This document shows positions 1 through 13,774 of a DNA stretch of 64,000 nt, one piece after another; within the stretch, counting starts at the first letter, position 1; each line of letters starts with the position of its first letter. Both the position numbers and the translations under genes were made by a program. Source of the stretch: Mansonella perstans (taxonomy: Eukaryota; Nematoda; Chromadorea; Rhabditida; Onchocercidae); the NCBI GenBank assembly GCA_037074765.1, contig JBAMDO010000570.1, positions 310,001 to 374,000 of the forward strand, written 5' to 3'. Under the pieces are notes generated by a model. It saw only the letters and a program-made list of their open reading frames with translations, had not been told where the DNA came from and did not search any database.

Positions 1-2093
1 ATAATTTTAATTATAACTTAATTCCTCACTTTCAAAAACATATTGTTGAATGAATAAAACAGGTATAATTAGAGAAGAGAAAGGCTGGGAGAAGAGATCG
101 AATTAACTGGATTTGTTACCAGTTATATTATTTATAACAATTTGACACTTGTGAAATTTGTTTTCTCATTTAATCGAATCTTTTATTCGTTTGTTATGGA
201 AAAATGAAGGAAATACTTTAAAATGGTTAAAAATTTAAATTATTCATGAAATGATTCCCATCAAATTACAAATTTGTCAATTCATAAATCTGAATGACAA
301 ATTTTAAACGACAAATGTTATATAATTTGAAAGTTATGCAAATGACGTCAATAAATGACATTCAAATTTGGAATTTTTAAATATTCCCAGTCTTGGTCAT
401 TTTATTTCATGGGTCAATGAAAGGGATCAAGAAATTTGCAGGAAAAAATTACTAGTAATATCATCTGCATAATTCAATAAATACTTCCATTTATAATTCC
501 AAAAACTTAATTATGACACTTTGAATTGATTATCAGATAATAATTATCAGACGCATCATTTTTGAATGATAATACTTGAGACGAATTGTATTCGATCACT
601 ACTCAATATTTGGACGGCTTAATTTCCATCAAAGTTTAGAAAGTTTGGAATATCGAACAATGTCAACATAATTTGATAAAAATTATACAATAAAAATATG
701 CATAACAAATGATAAAACTTTTTAGAATTTTGTTGACAAGAAATTAAAGTTCTGACAAAGTTTTATTTTTAAGTTTGGAAAAAACGAAAAATTTAAGTCA
801 AATTAACTTTTGTAAATTATTGTTTAACAGATTTGTATAATAATAATATAGTTTCATAATGATTCATTAAAAATTACCAACGCTAATCGAACTTTAGAAA
901 TATTGAAAAAGAAGAATGGAACAATACCGTAGAACTGATTTCAAAAATTGAGCAGTAATCATATTCCTGAAACTGATAACGGTGATAGCGTCATTTCTTT
1001 TCATTAATACAAATTAAATTTAAAAAAAAAATACGAACACATTGAAATGGCTACTAAATAACATAGCCAATTTTTCTCCTTTTTTTCCTCTCGCATATTT
1101 GATTTCTTACAAATTTTTTGATTAGAAAATCGATAATCGATTTTTGCATTCCAATACACAATATTTTTTTCAATTGATGAATGCTAGTAATAATTAATGA
1201 TTAGCACTAGTAATAATTAATAGTTATAATAAAAATATTAGCAATGCTTCTGCAAGAATGAATGAGATAAACTGTGGAATTATGGAAGCGTATTATTTGC
1301 TAGGATCATATGTACGGTCAATGCACATACGGTAATTTTACTTGTGAATCAAGTAAATTAATTAATTCAATTAATTTACCATTTTTTTACCAGTTAATTA
1401 ATTAATTTAGTGGTTAAACTAATTTTCCAGCTGAATCAATTTGTTTTCTTAATTCTCTTGAAAATATCTTAAGATTATCTTTTAAAGAATAATGGCATTT
1501 AATAATTGGTACAAGGAATTCAAGTCAGTAATTAAATTATTTCGTTCATGCAGGTAAATTTTAATGTAATTTAGCTAAATACTTGTTCATATAGATACAT
1601 TTAAATTGTAATTCAGCTAATTACTTGATCATTTAGGTGAATTTTAATTGCAACTTGACTAGTTAATTTTTCTAGCTGCTATTTGTTGGAGGCTAATATT
1701 TTCTTCCTTAATTCAACTTAGGAAAAAATCACATAATTTCGCATTGTTCTAGGAAATTATTATTCTCTGAGAGATATCGTATATCTTGCAGAGATAAGAA
1801 ATAATGACTATTTCTGGAAAATTATTTCAATGTATTTGTAATATTTGTTATTTGATTTCGATATTTTCTTCTTTTTGAAAAACTTAATTAAATGAACAAA
1901 AAAAAAGTTTGAAACATTGAAATTTTTTTTCAAACATTGAAAAAATTTCACTTTATAAAATTAATAATTTGTGAATTGGTTAAGCATAAGGTTATGCTTA
2001 AGCATAAATGTAATATTTAGTTAATGATTCTGCTAAAATAATCAACAAGTTAATGTGTATGTAACACGGTAACAAAAAAATTTATTTGTCTGA
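1..2093. other. Noncoding AT-rich stretch, no gene recognised
   Basis: I see only AT-rich sequence with poly-A/T runs here. No open frame with paired splice signals stood out on either strand. It lies beyond the 3' end of the minus-strand cysteine-rich gene and may include part of its 3' UTR. Confidence 0.5.
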
Positions 2094-4075
2094 TCAATAA
2101 TTAATGCTTTTTATTAAAAAAGAAAATAATAGTACATAGCCAATCAATAATTTATATCCTTTACAATAGTCCTGTTCATTGCTAGTATAAACTGAATTGA
2201 ACAGGTTACGCTCATGTCTCGGGAAATCAATGTTGCAAGATGGTGGTAGAATGTGCCATTTGAGTGTCAACATCTCATAAATCGCATTGCGACTGATTCG
2301 GAATAATCGATCGATGAACTCAAATTCTTTCGATACAGTCTTTTATGGCTATATGAGTGTATTATGGAGAATTAAAATCTTAAGTGTAAGATTATTTTTT
2401 GGTTATTATCGGGAAAAGCTTTCAGAAGATGCCATTTACAGGTATCGAATTGCTATCATTAAAAACTATGGTGTCACAGGTAATACTACTACTTTTTTTG
2501 ACCAATGACCGATTAATTTGCAATTCTATTAAAAAAAAAAAAAAATCTCTTTGAACTCCCTGTTGTCATGTGAAATCATTAAAAAATTTTTTTTTATGAA
2601 ATGAAATGGACAAATAGAAAACTTATTGATCATTGTTGATTTATGATATAAATGGAAATGTCTTACATGACCGCTGTCCTGTCCACATAGGTAGTCATAA
2701 TTGCGGACACTACAATTAGCAAAATTATCCATATTTCTAAAATCAAGGCAAATTCAATCACTTTTTAAAGTCATTCAACAATTATTTTTTTTCTGCAGAA
2801 ATTTGAATAATAATTAAATGAAAACAAAATTGATTAATTTCTTTCATTATTTAAGATTTAGCGAAAAGTTTTTATAATTTTTCAATTTTTTTTTCTTTTT
2901 TTTAGTAATTTAGAAAAACAATTTTTCAATTGCAGTCATTAATTTATGTTAGCCAAATTTTTGTGAACTTTTCTGAAATCTTTAAAATTAATTAATTTTT
3001 TAGCAAAATATCGATTTAAGAGTGTCTAAAAATTAACGTAAATGATAATTAATCATAGCTATAACGATAATTAATGAATTTGAAATAAAATTTAAAAAAA
3101 TTAACTAACAAGCATATTGTGTGAAGAGCTGATGGTGATTCACTCACTGCTAAAAATTTGATGCTTTCCTGAAGTTCATAGCTTTGTTTGCGACAGTTTA
3201 ACATTAAATTATCGACATTTAACCGCCAACATGTAAATTGCGCTTTAAGCACTGAAATTTATTTGTTTATTATTTTAAATTAATTGATTGATTTGTTAAT
3301 TTAATTCTATTCCTAATGTTTCAATTTTAATTCATTTCAATTCTCTGCTCTTATCTGACTAATGGATTAACTTGGAAGCAATGAAATACTCAAATTACTA
3401 TTATTGAAATTCAGATCGTAGTTTGTTGAAATTTTAATTGGACAACAATATGAAAGTCATAAGAGTGATTGATGAACTAAGAATGAAATTTTCTTAATTA
3501 TTTAATCACTTTTCAATTTTTTCAACTGCTTAAATTAATCAGCTGAAAGTGATAAAATTCATCAATTAATAAAATTTAGCTGAGTTACGATAAATTTTCC
3601 TTTTTTTCATTGGATTACAAGCATTATGAAATTTAAAAGAAAAAATATTTCTGAAATTCAAAGTTTGCTTTGGTATAAAATGTCACATGAAAGAAAATGT
3701 CATATGAAAGAAAATCACTTTAATGGAATAATTTTTGCAATATAAAATATAAAAATGGAATTAGTCCTAAATTTTAAAATAAATAAAATATTTGAAAAAT
3801 AGACTGAAACTAAAAAAATTTCTGTTTAACTAAACAAATCAATAATTACTATTCATTATGAAAAACTATGATATGTTATAGAGAGAAAAACACTGCAATT
3901 GCTTTCTCGTGCAAAATTTCAAATTTAATTTTAAATATACTAAAAAGGAAAGTAATTGTGCTTACCACGTAAATTCGAACATATTTCTTGCCATGGTAAA
4001 AGTCCCAGTTCGACAATTTTTCGTTCATTCGTCTTATTACATCCAGCAAGACAATCGATTAGCAAATTATTACTC
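2094..4075 (-). CDS. Cysteine-rich protein with hydrophobic C-terminal tail, unrecognised family (5' incomplete)
   Basis: Minus-strand exons read as 4075-3966, 3251-3110, 2736-2667, 2485-2440 and 2339-2094. The first three join in consistent phase. The join from 2667 to 2485 is not in phase, so an exon or splice site there is missed or wrong. The translation contains cysteines in short-spaced groups (for example CLAGC, TCWRL, LNCRK, TICL, ANCSV, YLCGQ, PSCN, DYCKG) and ends in a hydrophobic stretch just before the stop (LLIGYVLLFSFLI), as in GPI-anchored or tail-anchored surface proteins. A minus-strand ORF at 4551-4333 (with NPIGWHLCG) could be an upstream exon but does not join in phase. 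I do not recognise the family. The cysteine pattern is loosely like GDNF-receptor/GAS1-type or nematode DUF19-type modules, which is only a guess. No signal peptide was found because the 5' end is unresolved. Confidence 0.45.
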
Positions 4076-4559
4076 CTGAAAATATTCCAGAAATTTTTGC
4101 TTTTTTTTTCTTGAAAAAATATTTAAAATTAAGCAGTTCCGAAAATAATTTCTTTTGGCTTCAAAAAAAAATAATAAAAAACATAATTTATCATTGATAA
4201 AAATTGATAAAAATTATTTCCGATTTCTTTCTCCACTGAGAAAGTCCCTTCAAATGACGAAGAATCCTTCAGACTTTCCTAATGTCAAATATTTCTTGCA
4301 ACAAACTATCGCAATTTACGCCAGAACAATACTTAACAAATGAAATAGAAGCGATAATTAGCGTCAATAGTTTGATGGTTGTTAATTATCTCATATTCAT
4401 GTGATTTTTTTCGAATTGTAAAACTGATTAGCTCTTTTGATGAGATAATTTGAATGATTCCATAAGTATTTCCATCTTGTCGCATTCCACAGAGATGCCA
4501 TCCAATTGGATTGTAAATCATTATATACTTGTCAATAGTCAGTGATAACATTTATAATA

Positions 4560-7500
4560 TCTTACACTTGAAGAAAAAAGGTAAAACATGAGAGAAGCTT
4601 CAAAGATGTCCTTGCAAAATCAATAAATTTTTTTGGCAAATTTGAAAAACATTAGCCGAAATTGCCGAAATATAGTAATCTTTGCTAAGAATAAGTCAAA
4701 AAATAGAAATGACTGAATTCCTTTAAAAATTTATTGCCTTTGAAAAAAAAATAATCATACAATTTCATTGAATAAATTTGAAAATATAATCACTGATAAG
4801 ATTTACTTACGAAAAGTTAAATTTGAAATAGTCTTAGCTAAATATTATTGCTTAGACATATTCATCACTGTTGATATTATCAGTAATTGTTTCCTTTAAA
4901 ATTAATATCAGTAAAGGGAAATTTCAAATGCTTCTTCATTGTCCATTGGAAAAAATTTCATTAATTAAAAATTTTATAATTTAAATTAATTTTAATGAAT
5001 TCTTACAGATAAAGCTTTATGTATTTTGCTTGGCATTTATTATTGAAAAAAATTAAAAATTAAAATTTGTTAAATTATTTGAAATGAAAAAAAATTTTTT
5101 TTTATTACATTCATTGATTGTAATTCCTTTTAGCTTCTTCAGCTAAAAGTATATTTGTGATTAAATTTTGCCATTTTATTGCTGATAATAGCATATATTA
5201 CCTGAGGGAATATACATAGTATGAGAAATTTCACACTCATTTCAATGTTTGAAATTTAATTTACACTTGCCAATTTAAAAACTTTTAAAAAAAACTTTTA
5301 CATAAAGTAAAGTAGAAGTTTTCATTGCATTTGCCTTTAATAAAAATAAGATGCGATGAATTCATTTGTGTATTATCGAATGGCGCTTAATTTTCAGCAA
5401 GCATTGATACTTCCCAAAAGATAAAAGAGATAATAAGGCGACAAGCTAATCCATTTTCTCAATCCGTAAAAAAATTCCTTTTGAAATATAGCGATATGTG
5501 ATAATTACTACAGTTATAATTACCAGAACAATCATGGGATCGCGCGAAGTACGGTATTGTCTGTTTACAAAGATTATTATATTTTGTTACTGCAAAATTT
5601 AACAAAACGTAAATTTGGCTAATAAATGGCTAACAGTCATTAAAATTATTTCAAATAGAAATTATTGCCACGTTTTTGTTTTTGTTCTAAAAATGCTTAA
5701 TGATTTGAATTTTTTGCTTGCAAAATACTTATACTTAAAGTAAGTGGCGAATTTAATTTGCAAAATAAAAAAACTAAAGTTGAAAAGTTAAGTTTGAAAT
5801 TTTTCAATTTATAAATAAAAGGCAAAAAATTGTCGCTTTTTTTAAGTCCACATTTGCTTTAGAAGAAAGACATTAATTTTGAAGAATTCAGCATCAAATT
5901 TTCAATTTCAACTCTGAAAAGGCTTCAAATTTTTATTTTAAATTTTTCATTGAAATAACAGATTAATTAGAGATAGTATAGCTTGGCTTTATTAGATTGA
6001 ATCATTTATGAAATTTATTCTGAGCTAAATATTATTTATGGCTACGATAGTAGGCTCAATTATTTCTCTCATTTGTTTCACTTTAATTAGTGCGCTTATA
6101 CCAATAAGAAAAAAAGAAATATAAAATGCAAACTTCCATTAAAAATTGAAAAAATCTTTTGATATTCAAATTTTTGAATTGCAAATTTTTTTAGGAAATT
6201 TTTTTAGTAAAAAATTTTGCATTGATTGCAAAGAAGAGAATAAAGTAATACCAAAAATGCATCAATATTTTTTTTCTGAATTTATTTTTTTTTAGAGTTT
6301 AAATTTAACTTTCGAAATTTCTTGTGTAGAATTTCATTAAATCAAATTTATGAAACTATATTTGCTACCTGCAGATTTCAATTGCTCGATTGTATGCAGC
6401 TGTTTCATTACCGGTAGCTTTCAGAAGAGACAATAATGGAAATGCGAAATTCAGTGACCATTCTTTTTCCATCTTAAAAACAATTAAGTTTTTGATAGAT
6501 TATAGTTTGAAGTAAGTAAAAGGAGATTTCAAATTTTATCGAAAGATCAAAGATCATTTTCATCAATACTTTCCTCTCGAGCATTCATTCGTTCATCGGT
6601 TCGCTGCTAAATTGAAATTGAAATTAAACTGGTGGTACCTGTTGCATGTGCGCATCTTTACATTTGAGCACACAATGCGGCACATGTCGTGCGACAGCAG
6701 CATTTGACAAAAATAATATGGAAGTTATTGTCAGCAATTCCAATATCATTTCAAATTAGAATGTTTTTGCTTTTTAATTTCTGCGAAATTTCGAAGAAAA
6801 ATTTAAGTTGCTAATTATTTATTTCAATCTAAAAAAGTAAATTTTTGTAGACCGGTAGATTTGATATTTTGTAAGAATGACGATAACGATTCAAAAACTA
6901 TAATCATGATAATGATACAGCAATATTGGTAACAGTAATAATGATAATAATCATTAGGACAAATTGGTTGAATTGTTTCGCTAAATAATCTCAAATTCTT
7001 ATTCTGTAATAGAGTTTTTAAGGGATGTGTTAACTATGCAAATGGAAGATGTTTAATTGAATTTAAAAACAATAATAATCGAAGAAGTAAAATTAAGTAA
7101 GTAAAAATTAAATGAAAAATGTATATGTGTTATTTTATTATAATATCTTTTCATGTGTCTCATCCAGAAATTTCCATTCATTATTTCATTTCGCAGCATA
7201 GCGTTTACTCAAGGGAAATTGAAATGGTGCAGTTAATTTGGGACAAATTCTAAAAACTAGTCTATATGTATTGGGTTCAATTTTTTTTTAAAGGAAGTTA
7301 TTGCAGGTATGCAAAAAGTAGTTCCGAGATATTTTTCAATATCTTTTTCTGAGATATTTTTCAGAAATGATTTCTAAGAATTGTTACATGCTTACAATAC
7401 TTAAAATTTTAATAAGAGGAAATGTTCATAAGAGATTTCTATATTTTAGATTTTTTTCCTTTTTTTTTTTGCATTTATTTGATCAGAAAATTTCTGGATT

Positions 7501-10121
7501 TTCATAGAATTGAATTGAAATATTAGATTAGTTTCCGATCCGTTTTTCTTTAAATGTATGATTTATAAAGATTATTAAACATTTGAAAGGGCAATTTATA
7601 TTCAATATTCTCATCCAGATAAAAAACTCAATGTTATAATTTAAAATAAAGAAATGCTCGCATTTCCATCAAACTATACTAATCTCGTTCAAACTATTTG
7701 AAGAATTTTCATTTGGCCTATAAATGAATGATAAATGGATGATGCTTAGATATTAGACATAGCAAAATTACAACTCATATTGATTTATTTCTAAATTGAA
7801 ATACAATTTATTATTAAATTGTTATTTTTTGAAATTAAAATTTCATCAGTTTAATCATTTTTCATCTATCAAATAAATTATTTGCTGAAAGAGTTAAAGA
7901 AACAAAATTTAATGTATGAGTAAATAAATGAGTAATTGAATAAAAGGACAAGTGGCAAAAAAATCCAGAAACAATAGCGAGAAAAACAAAACTTCACAAG
8001 AGTAAACAATAATAAATGTATGAGTGATTAAGTAAATAATAATGAATAACCTTAATAAAATTTAATACTTAAAATTCAACGAAGTGATATCAGTTCTTTT
8101 GATATTAGGAGCATATATATAAGTAGGCGTACATATAAAAGGACGAATATGTATTTAAGCTTAAGAAAAAGAGATAATCAAATATCGGAAGAGTCTAAGT
8201 CTCACTGTATTAAATAAGAAAGCCAAAAAAGCCTGCCTTTGAAAACAATATGCATTTTAGCTCAGTCGTGCCGAATTATTCCTAAAAAAATGTTTCAACC
8301 GAGCAATTAATGTTCTTTCTTTCTTAAACATTATTTAAATTAAAAAAATCAAATCAATTATTATCATTTGCAAATCAATGCATCAGTAAGAATGATTCGA
8401 AACAAATCGTATTGCAAGCAGATCAGTAGATACTTTGAATGTGATAAATTAATGTAAATTAATAAAATGAAAATTACTTTTTGAAAAACACGACGAAATT
8501 TGTTATTAATTTGATATTAAAACAGAAAATGACTGATATACTTATAACTTTAAATATATGCATTAATATTTGATCAAAATTGCTCAAAAAAATTTGAAAT
8601 TAAAACTTAGTAAAAAAAAATAGTTTGTTTGGTAATTAACTTTTCTATTTCGCTATAATACTAAATCAATAATATGTCATGGAATATAATCATATGCAGT
8701 CAGAAAAACAACATTATCCGAGAGCATTAAACTTTTGACTTGAAGAACAAAGGATCTAGACAAAGTTTTTCGAAAGTTTCTGAAGGTTCCATTTGCTAAG
8801 CCTACTTTCATTGTTTTTTTTGCCGCCAATAATTGGTAAATTTATTCATTTAAAAATGTATTGAAATTTTATTATCACATTTTGTCTGACTCAAAAAAAT
8901 TTTACGAAATTGAAGTAGGTGTTCGAAATTACGTAAATTGAAACGTCTATTTTGAAAGTAATGAATGAAAAAGCATTAAATTAAAGATTCTAGACAATAA
9001 AAACAGCTGTTTATTATGTTTATGGACAGATAATAGTGTGGGGGACTTTAATGAAGTAAAATTCTTAATCAGTTCAAGAATTTAAATTCTCTGCCACCTG
9101 TCACCTTAGTATTTCGAATACCACGAGATCTGTTCTCAATAGTTTATTTTAATTGGTAATTGATAAAAGATAGGGAAACAAAAACAATGCCAAAATCCAT
9201 CTGACTGAGAATTTCGAATTCTTTTTGGATCAAAATTTCTTGCAAACTTTTGACTGATAGAATTGATCTGACCGATTAAATCGATTTATTTTGCTTTTTT
9301 TCTTGAATGATTAATGAATCATTCAAGAAAAATGAATTGAAGGCTCCAATATTATATTTTAGTGTTGAATTAAGAGCTTACATAAATTAGACTTAAATTG
9401 AATGCTCTATCATTTAGATCTATTGATTGAGACATTAATTATTTGATGATAAACAAATGTTCTGACAATTTTCTATTTGATAAATTGCTGAGGATACTCA
9501 ATCGAAAGAAAAACAAAATAAGGAAAATAATTTGGCTTTAAAAGAAATACTAAAATTGCTAGAGAAAACAATAAATTTTAATTTTGATCAAATTTAAATT
9601 CTGATATAGTTGGGTTAATGAAAGTGAGACACTTTAAAATCCATATTGAATGTCGATTTCAAGTGATATTTAAGTATTTACTAATAATTTTATCAAATTA
9701 AACTGTATGGCATGAATTTGAAGAACGAAAACAGTAATGACAAATAATTTGTAACATAAATTCATTGATTTTCAATTTAACATTATAAACTGTAAAGTTC
9801 GAAAATATTTAGTAGAAATTTTCATATTATGCTTCAATGCTTCTTTTTTTTTAGTTTCAAAAGTGGAAAGTAATAAGTCAGATTAGGAAACAACGTGTAA
9901 TGTTGAGAGTGCTTACTGCAATTATGCCATTCATTTAAAATTAATACCTATTTGGGCATGTGGACGTTGAATTTTCATAATGGATGCGCGATTTAGAATC
10001 AAGCTGTGTTTGGTGCTTTCAGAATGGTAATGTGACATGCGTGCAACTTTACGTGAGGCATTGCGTGGAATTTTACGTAAGTTGGTTGGCATAACTATCC
10101 GAGAGAACTGCAGAATATTCT
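4560..10121. other. Long AT-rich intergenic stretch, no supported gene
   Basis: About 5.5 kb without an exon I can support. A few less AT-rich patches (around 6.37-6.42 kb and 6.63-6.72 kb) give short open stretches but lack paired splice sites in phase. ACGT-containing words cluster near 10.03-10.08 kb just upstream of the dUTPase gene. Confidence 0.4.
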
Positions 10122-10155
10122 CGTTAGTAAATTCTCACATGAGAATTTACTAACG
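10122..10155. repeat. Near-perfect 34-base palindrome upstream of dUTPase
   Basis: Two perfect 16-base inverted arms (beginning CGTTAGTAAATTCTCA) flank a 2-base centre. It sits about 420 bases upstream of the dUTPase start codon. It could form a cruciform or RNA hairpin, or be a binding site; function unknown. Confidence 0.85.
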
Positions 10156-10572
10156 TACAAAATGTTCATTTTTGATGCATTTTTTTGAAGCAAATACATT
10201 TCAATTTCCTATTTTTTGGGGAATTCTTGGGAGCTCGCGGGAAAAATGTTACGAGCTAACGCTACCATGAGCCATAAGAAATGGTATGGAAATGCGCTTT
10301 ATCTTATGGAATTTGAAATTTGACCAAAAGTTTTAGATTTGAGTATTTCATCATTTGGTTCTGAACGGCAATGTTAAAACGATACTTTACTTGTTCCTTT
10401 GGGCTCGTCAAATATGAGTATTTGGTTTGCCATAACTTCAGTAAAGATATAAACTTTTAGTTACATAAAAAGGCAAGCGGATTAGTACGATAACGCAGCG
10501 TCTTTCCTCACCAACGAAATTCGAATAACTATTTTATTGCTTGAAGCTTTAATTGGATTTCCAGGATCTATT

Positions 10573-11509
10573 ATGTCGAGTAATACAATTATGTCGCTGT
10601 CAGGGAAGCAGGAAGTGAATTTTATTCAGGCTGTAAGAGATTTAATTCCGGAGGTAATATTTTTAAATTTCTATTCTTATTTATAAATTATATATTGTTG
10701 TTTAAATTAATTTAGTGATCAGTTAGTCTGCAAATCTGTAATTCTGTAAAGACGAAAGCCTTCATTACTTTCAGATTATTCCTTTCATAGAAACCGAGAA
10801 GAAACGTATTTATTTCAAGAAATTATCAGAAAATGCTCATATTCCAACTTACGGGTCAGAATGGGCAGCTGGAGCCGATCTGTACAGTGCTTATAACTGT
10901 GTGATACCTGCAAAGGGTAATTTATTCTTTTCACATAATGGCTAGAAATTCATTGCTATTTAATATTTTCCAACTAATTTTCGGTTCATCATCAATATTT
11001 TTAGATTATTTGCAAGACGATCTTCAAGATTTCATACTTAACGTTTTTGTAGGTAAAGCGTCTGTTGGAACAGATCTCCAGGTTCAAATTCCACGAGGCT
11101 ATTACGGTAGGATAGCGCCACGCTCAGGTCTTACCGTTAAGAAATTTATTGATGTAGGTGCCGGAGTTGTTGATTCAGATTACAGGGGTCATCTCAGTGT
11201 AGTGCTTTTCAATTTTGGTACCGACGACTTCCAAGTAAGTTTGTAAAAGTAATTACAGGAAGAAAATTTGTTATTTTTTATTTGTTTATTAGTTCATGTT
11301 ATGGAGCATATCATCAGTTAATATTTTTTCGAAAAAATGATATACATCATGAAGTTTGAAATTTCTAGGTAAAGAAAGGAGATCGAATAGCTCAGTTTAT
11401 CTGTGAAAAAATTTCTCACTGCGAATTCGTGGAGACTGAATCCCTGGACGAAAGTGAACGTGGAGCGGATGGATTTGGATCAACAGGGATTTCGTATTTT
11501 AAAAAGTAG
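10573..11509 (+). CDS. dut-1: dUTP diphosphatase (dUTPase)
   Basis: Hydrolyses dUTP to dUMP and pyrophosphate, keeping uracil out of DNA and supplying dTMP precursor; normally a homotrimer in nucleus and cytosol. Four exons join in phase: 10573-10653, 10775-10916, 11053-11234 and 11369-11509, giving 181 residues, the usual size for a trimeric dUTPase with a short N-terminal extension. All five family motifs are visible in order: AAGADLYSA (residues 58-66), PRSGL (97-101), GVVDSDYRG with the catalytic Asp (112-120), GDRIAQF (139-145) and the glycine-rich C-terminal [10 protein letters not shown] (166-175) that closes over the substrate. A second ATG follows at codon 7, so the start could be six codons later. 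The gene stands alone on the plus strand and lies outside the inverted duplication. No defect is seen. Confidence 0.96.
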
Positions 11510-13190
11510 AACTTATATTTTATATTGAGAGTTATTAATTCTAGCAATATCCTGTTTCTATACATTGCATTTTGTTTTATTTTATCCAAAGTGGTCATAT
11601 TTTAAAATCTTTGCATTTCCAAATCTTTACCTCTTTATGTTCGTTTTCAGTCTTTTTTTCTTACAGGCATTTTAATTAAATACCTTTTGTTAACTTTGGG
11701 AAAATTGTTTATATTAAATATGATTCAGGTTACTTCTAGTAGAAGGTTTGAATAGGAATGACCATACGAACCTTATTTATTGGAGTTAAGCTATCCAATC
11801 TCATTCATGCAGCGTTGTTTTTTCCTTTTTTTTTTTGAAGAATGCAGGTGGACGTTTTCTGTTTTGTTATGTTAACGATTTTCAAATATTAATTTGTTGT
11901 CTAGGCAACTTATTTCTCATATATAATATGCTTATTGGTTTTTCTCGCATAATATATTTCACATTATAGTTCTTCATTACCGCATAAAAATATGAACCAT
12001 TGCTTTACAAGTTATTAAATAGTTTGGACAGAAACTAATAATTTGAAGAATAGTTTAAGAATTGAAAATTAGACATGATATGCTGGGATTGATTACTTTC
12101 CCTTTACCTTTACTTTGTTGGCAATGAATAATTTCGATCTCTAATCCGGCTGCTGCTGCTGCTGCTTAATAATTGAAATCGATAATTTTCAACTCTTGGG
12201 CGTTTTTAATTTATTTTCAAGTCCGCTTAAATTACAATTCTTAGATTCAAGAATTGAAGTAATTAAGTCTTATTCTACATTAATCTTTTTATTTTTATAT
12301 CACCAATCTTTTTTGATTTAGTAATGTTAAATGCTGCTATACACGATGTATATAGCCTTTCTTTCTCTTTGAAAATCAGCATTTTCGAATGTTTTCTTTT
12401 GTAATTTGTTAATACGTTTTACACAAAATGAGTTTATGATTGTATTTTTAATCTGTATATTATCACTTTTTTCCTTTAAATATCACTGTTATCTGATTGT
12501 ACATAGAAAGATGTTAATATGTTTGTTTGATGAAAGTTTTTTTTTTCTCTCCTTCAAAGACGTATTTGCAATTAAAATTTTTCCGATAGAATAAACAAAT
12601 GGAAAAGTAATGAAAAATTCATTTAAAAATGATCTAAACCAAGAAAACAATTTTAGTGAAAAAATTATAAATTTCATACAGTTCATTTCTAAATCACGAT
12701 AAATGTTTGTGATATAATTATTTAATTACATTCTCCAAAAGCCAAATTCGAATTTAGTTTTGTCTTTTTATATTGAAACTGTAAGAGAAATTCCTTTAGA
12801 CAAATAGAAATAAGAATCTTTTAAATTTTTCAAGATTTTCCACGTATTTATTTTCATTCAACCGTTGGAAATGAAATTTTGGAATATAATGCAATATCGA
12901 AAAAATGTGAAAAGAACGAATGGGAAGGAAGGATTTGCGTGCTTTTAAATATGCATAACTTATGAATGCAATGCAATTAGCAAAATCTTTATGCATTTAA
13001 TATTCTTTTCCAATAAACTTTTAACCAAACAATTAATTAATTAACTAGTTATAAGTGCAAATGCAAAATGATATTTGCTCTTAATATTGATAAAACGGAT
13101 GAGTTATCAATTTTTATTTACAAAATATGCCACCACATTCTGCCATGATTAGTTATCAAAATGATGAAAGGTTAACTTTTTTTTTAGATA
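11510..13190. other. 3' flank of dUTPase gene, AT-rich, no gene recognised
   Basis: Contains the presumed 3' UTR of the dUTPase gene, a (GCT)6 run at 12149-12166 and otherwise AT-rich sequence. Overlapping open frames near 12.4-12.7 kb on both strands are low-complexity and unsupported. Confidence 0.5.
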
Positions 13191-13226
13191 GTAGTTGGTA
13201 GGAAATTCAACTAACTATTAAATGAA

Positions 13227-13412
13227 ATGAATACGGTAGTAAAGAAACATTCTACGACATGTCGACCTGATCTTAAGAAAATTTCCATCCAGTCGACACA
13301 GTCGCCATACGTTTGCCATTTATTTTATATTGTTATCTGTGTTCTTGTTGTCATTTGTGCTATTTATTTATCTTTGCTTAAAAAAATCAGAAATGAATTA
13401 AAGAAAACATAA
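13227..13412 (+). CDS. Small single-pass membrane protein, hypothetical
   Basis: A 61-codon ORF starting with ATG. It has a polar N-terminal half with two cysteines, then a hydrophobic stretch of about 20 residues (HLFYIVICVLVVICAIYLSLL region, roughly residues 32-52), then a short basic tail (KKIRNELKKT). A run of T ending in TTTAG lies about 40 bases upstream of the ATG and could serve as a trans- or cis-splice acceptor. No homolog is recognised. It could be a real micro-protein, an exon of a larger gene, or chance. It sits between dUTPase and the doublecortin gene on the same strand. Confidence 0.35.
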   Translation: MNTVVKKHSTTCRPDLKKISIQSTQSPYVCHLFYIVICVLVVICAIYLSLLKKIRNELKKT

Positions 13413-13774
13413 AATGGGAATGCATGTACAATAAAAATACAACAAAATTTATTCCATAAAATCAGAAATTAAAAAATTGAAAAGTATTATAAATTGTCTC
13501 AGGCTTAATGCTCATTTACCATTTGGCATCATTGCGCTTATATCATTATTTCTTCACTTTTCAAACAATTCAATGACTTTTAAAACTTCTCTAACAGATC
13601 ACTAAAATGTTTCGAACCAATTCGAACAAATCATTACGAATATTTGCAATAATTCATACTTAAATTCAATTAGTATTAAGCACATTACATTGGGACACGT
13701 AAAAAAACAACACTTACTTTTCCTTTTCTTTTCACATTGTTCATAAACTCATTGTCACTTCTTCATTCTTTCAG

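Noticed and set aside
2287..2508. Plus-strand 73-codon ORF
   Set aside because: It lies over minus-strand exons of the cysteine-rich gene, which have better splice-site support.
13227..13412. Small membrane ORF as the first exon of the doublecortin gene
   Set aside because: It ends in its own stop codon with no donor that would join in phase to the exon at 13775, and a transmembrane helix before a DCX domain would be unusual.
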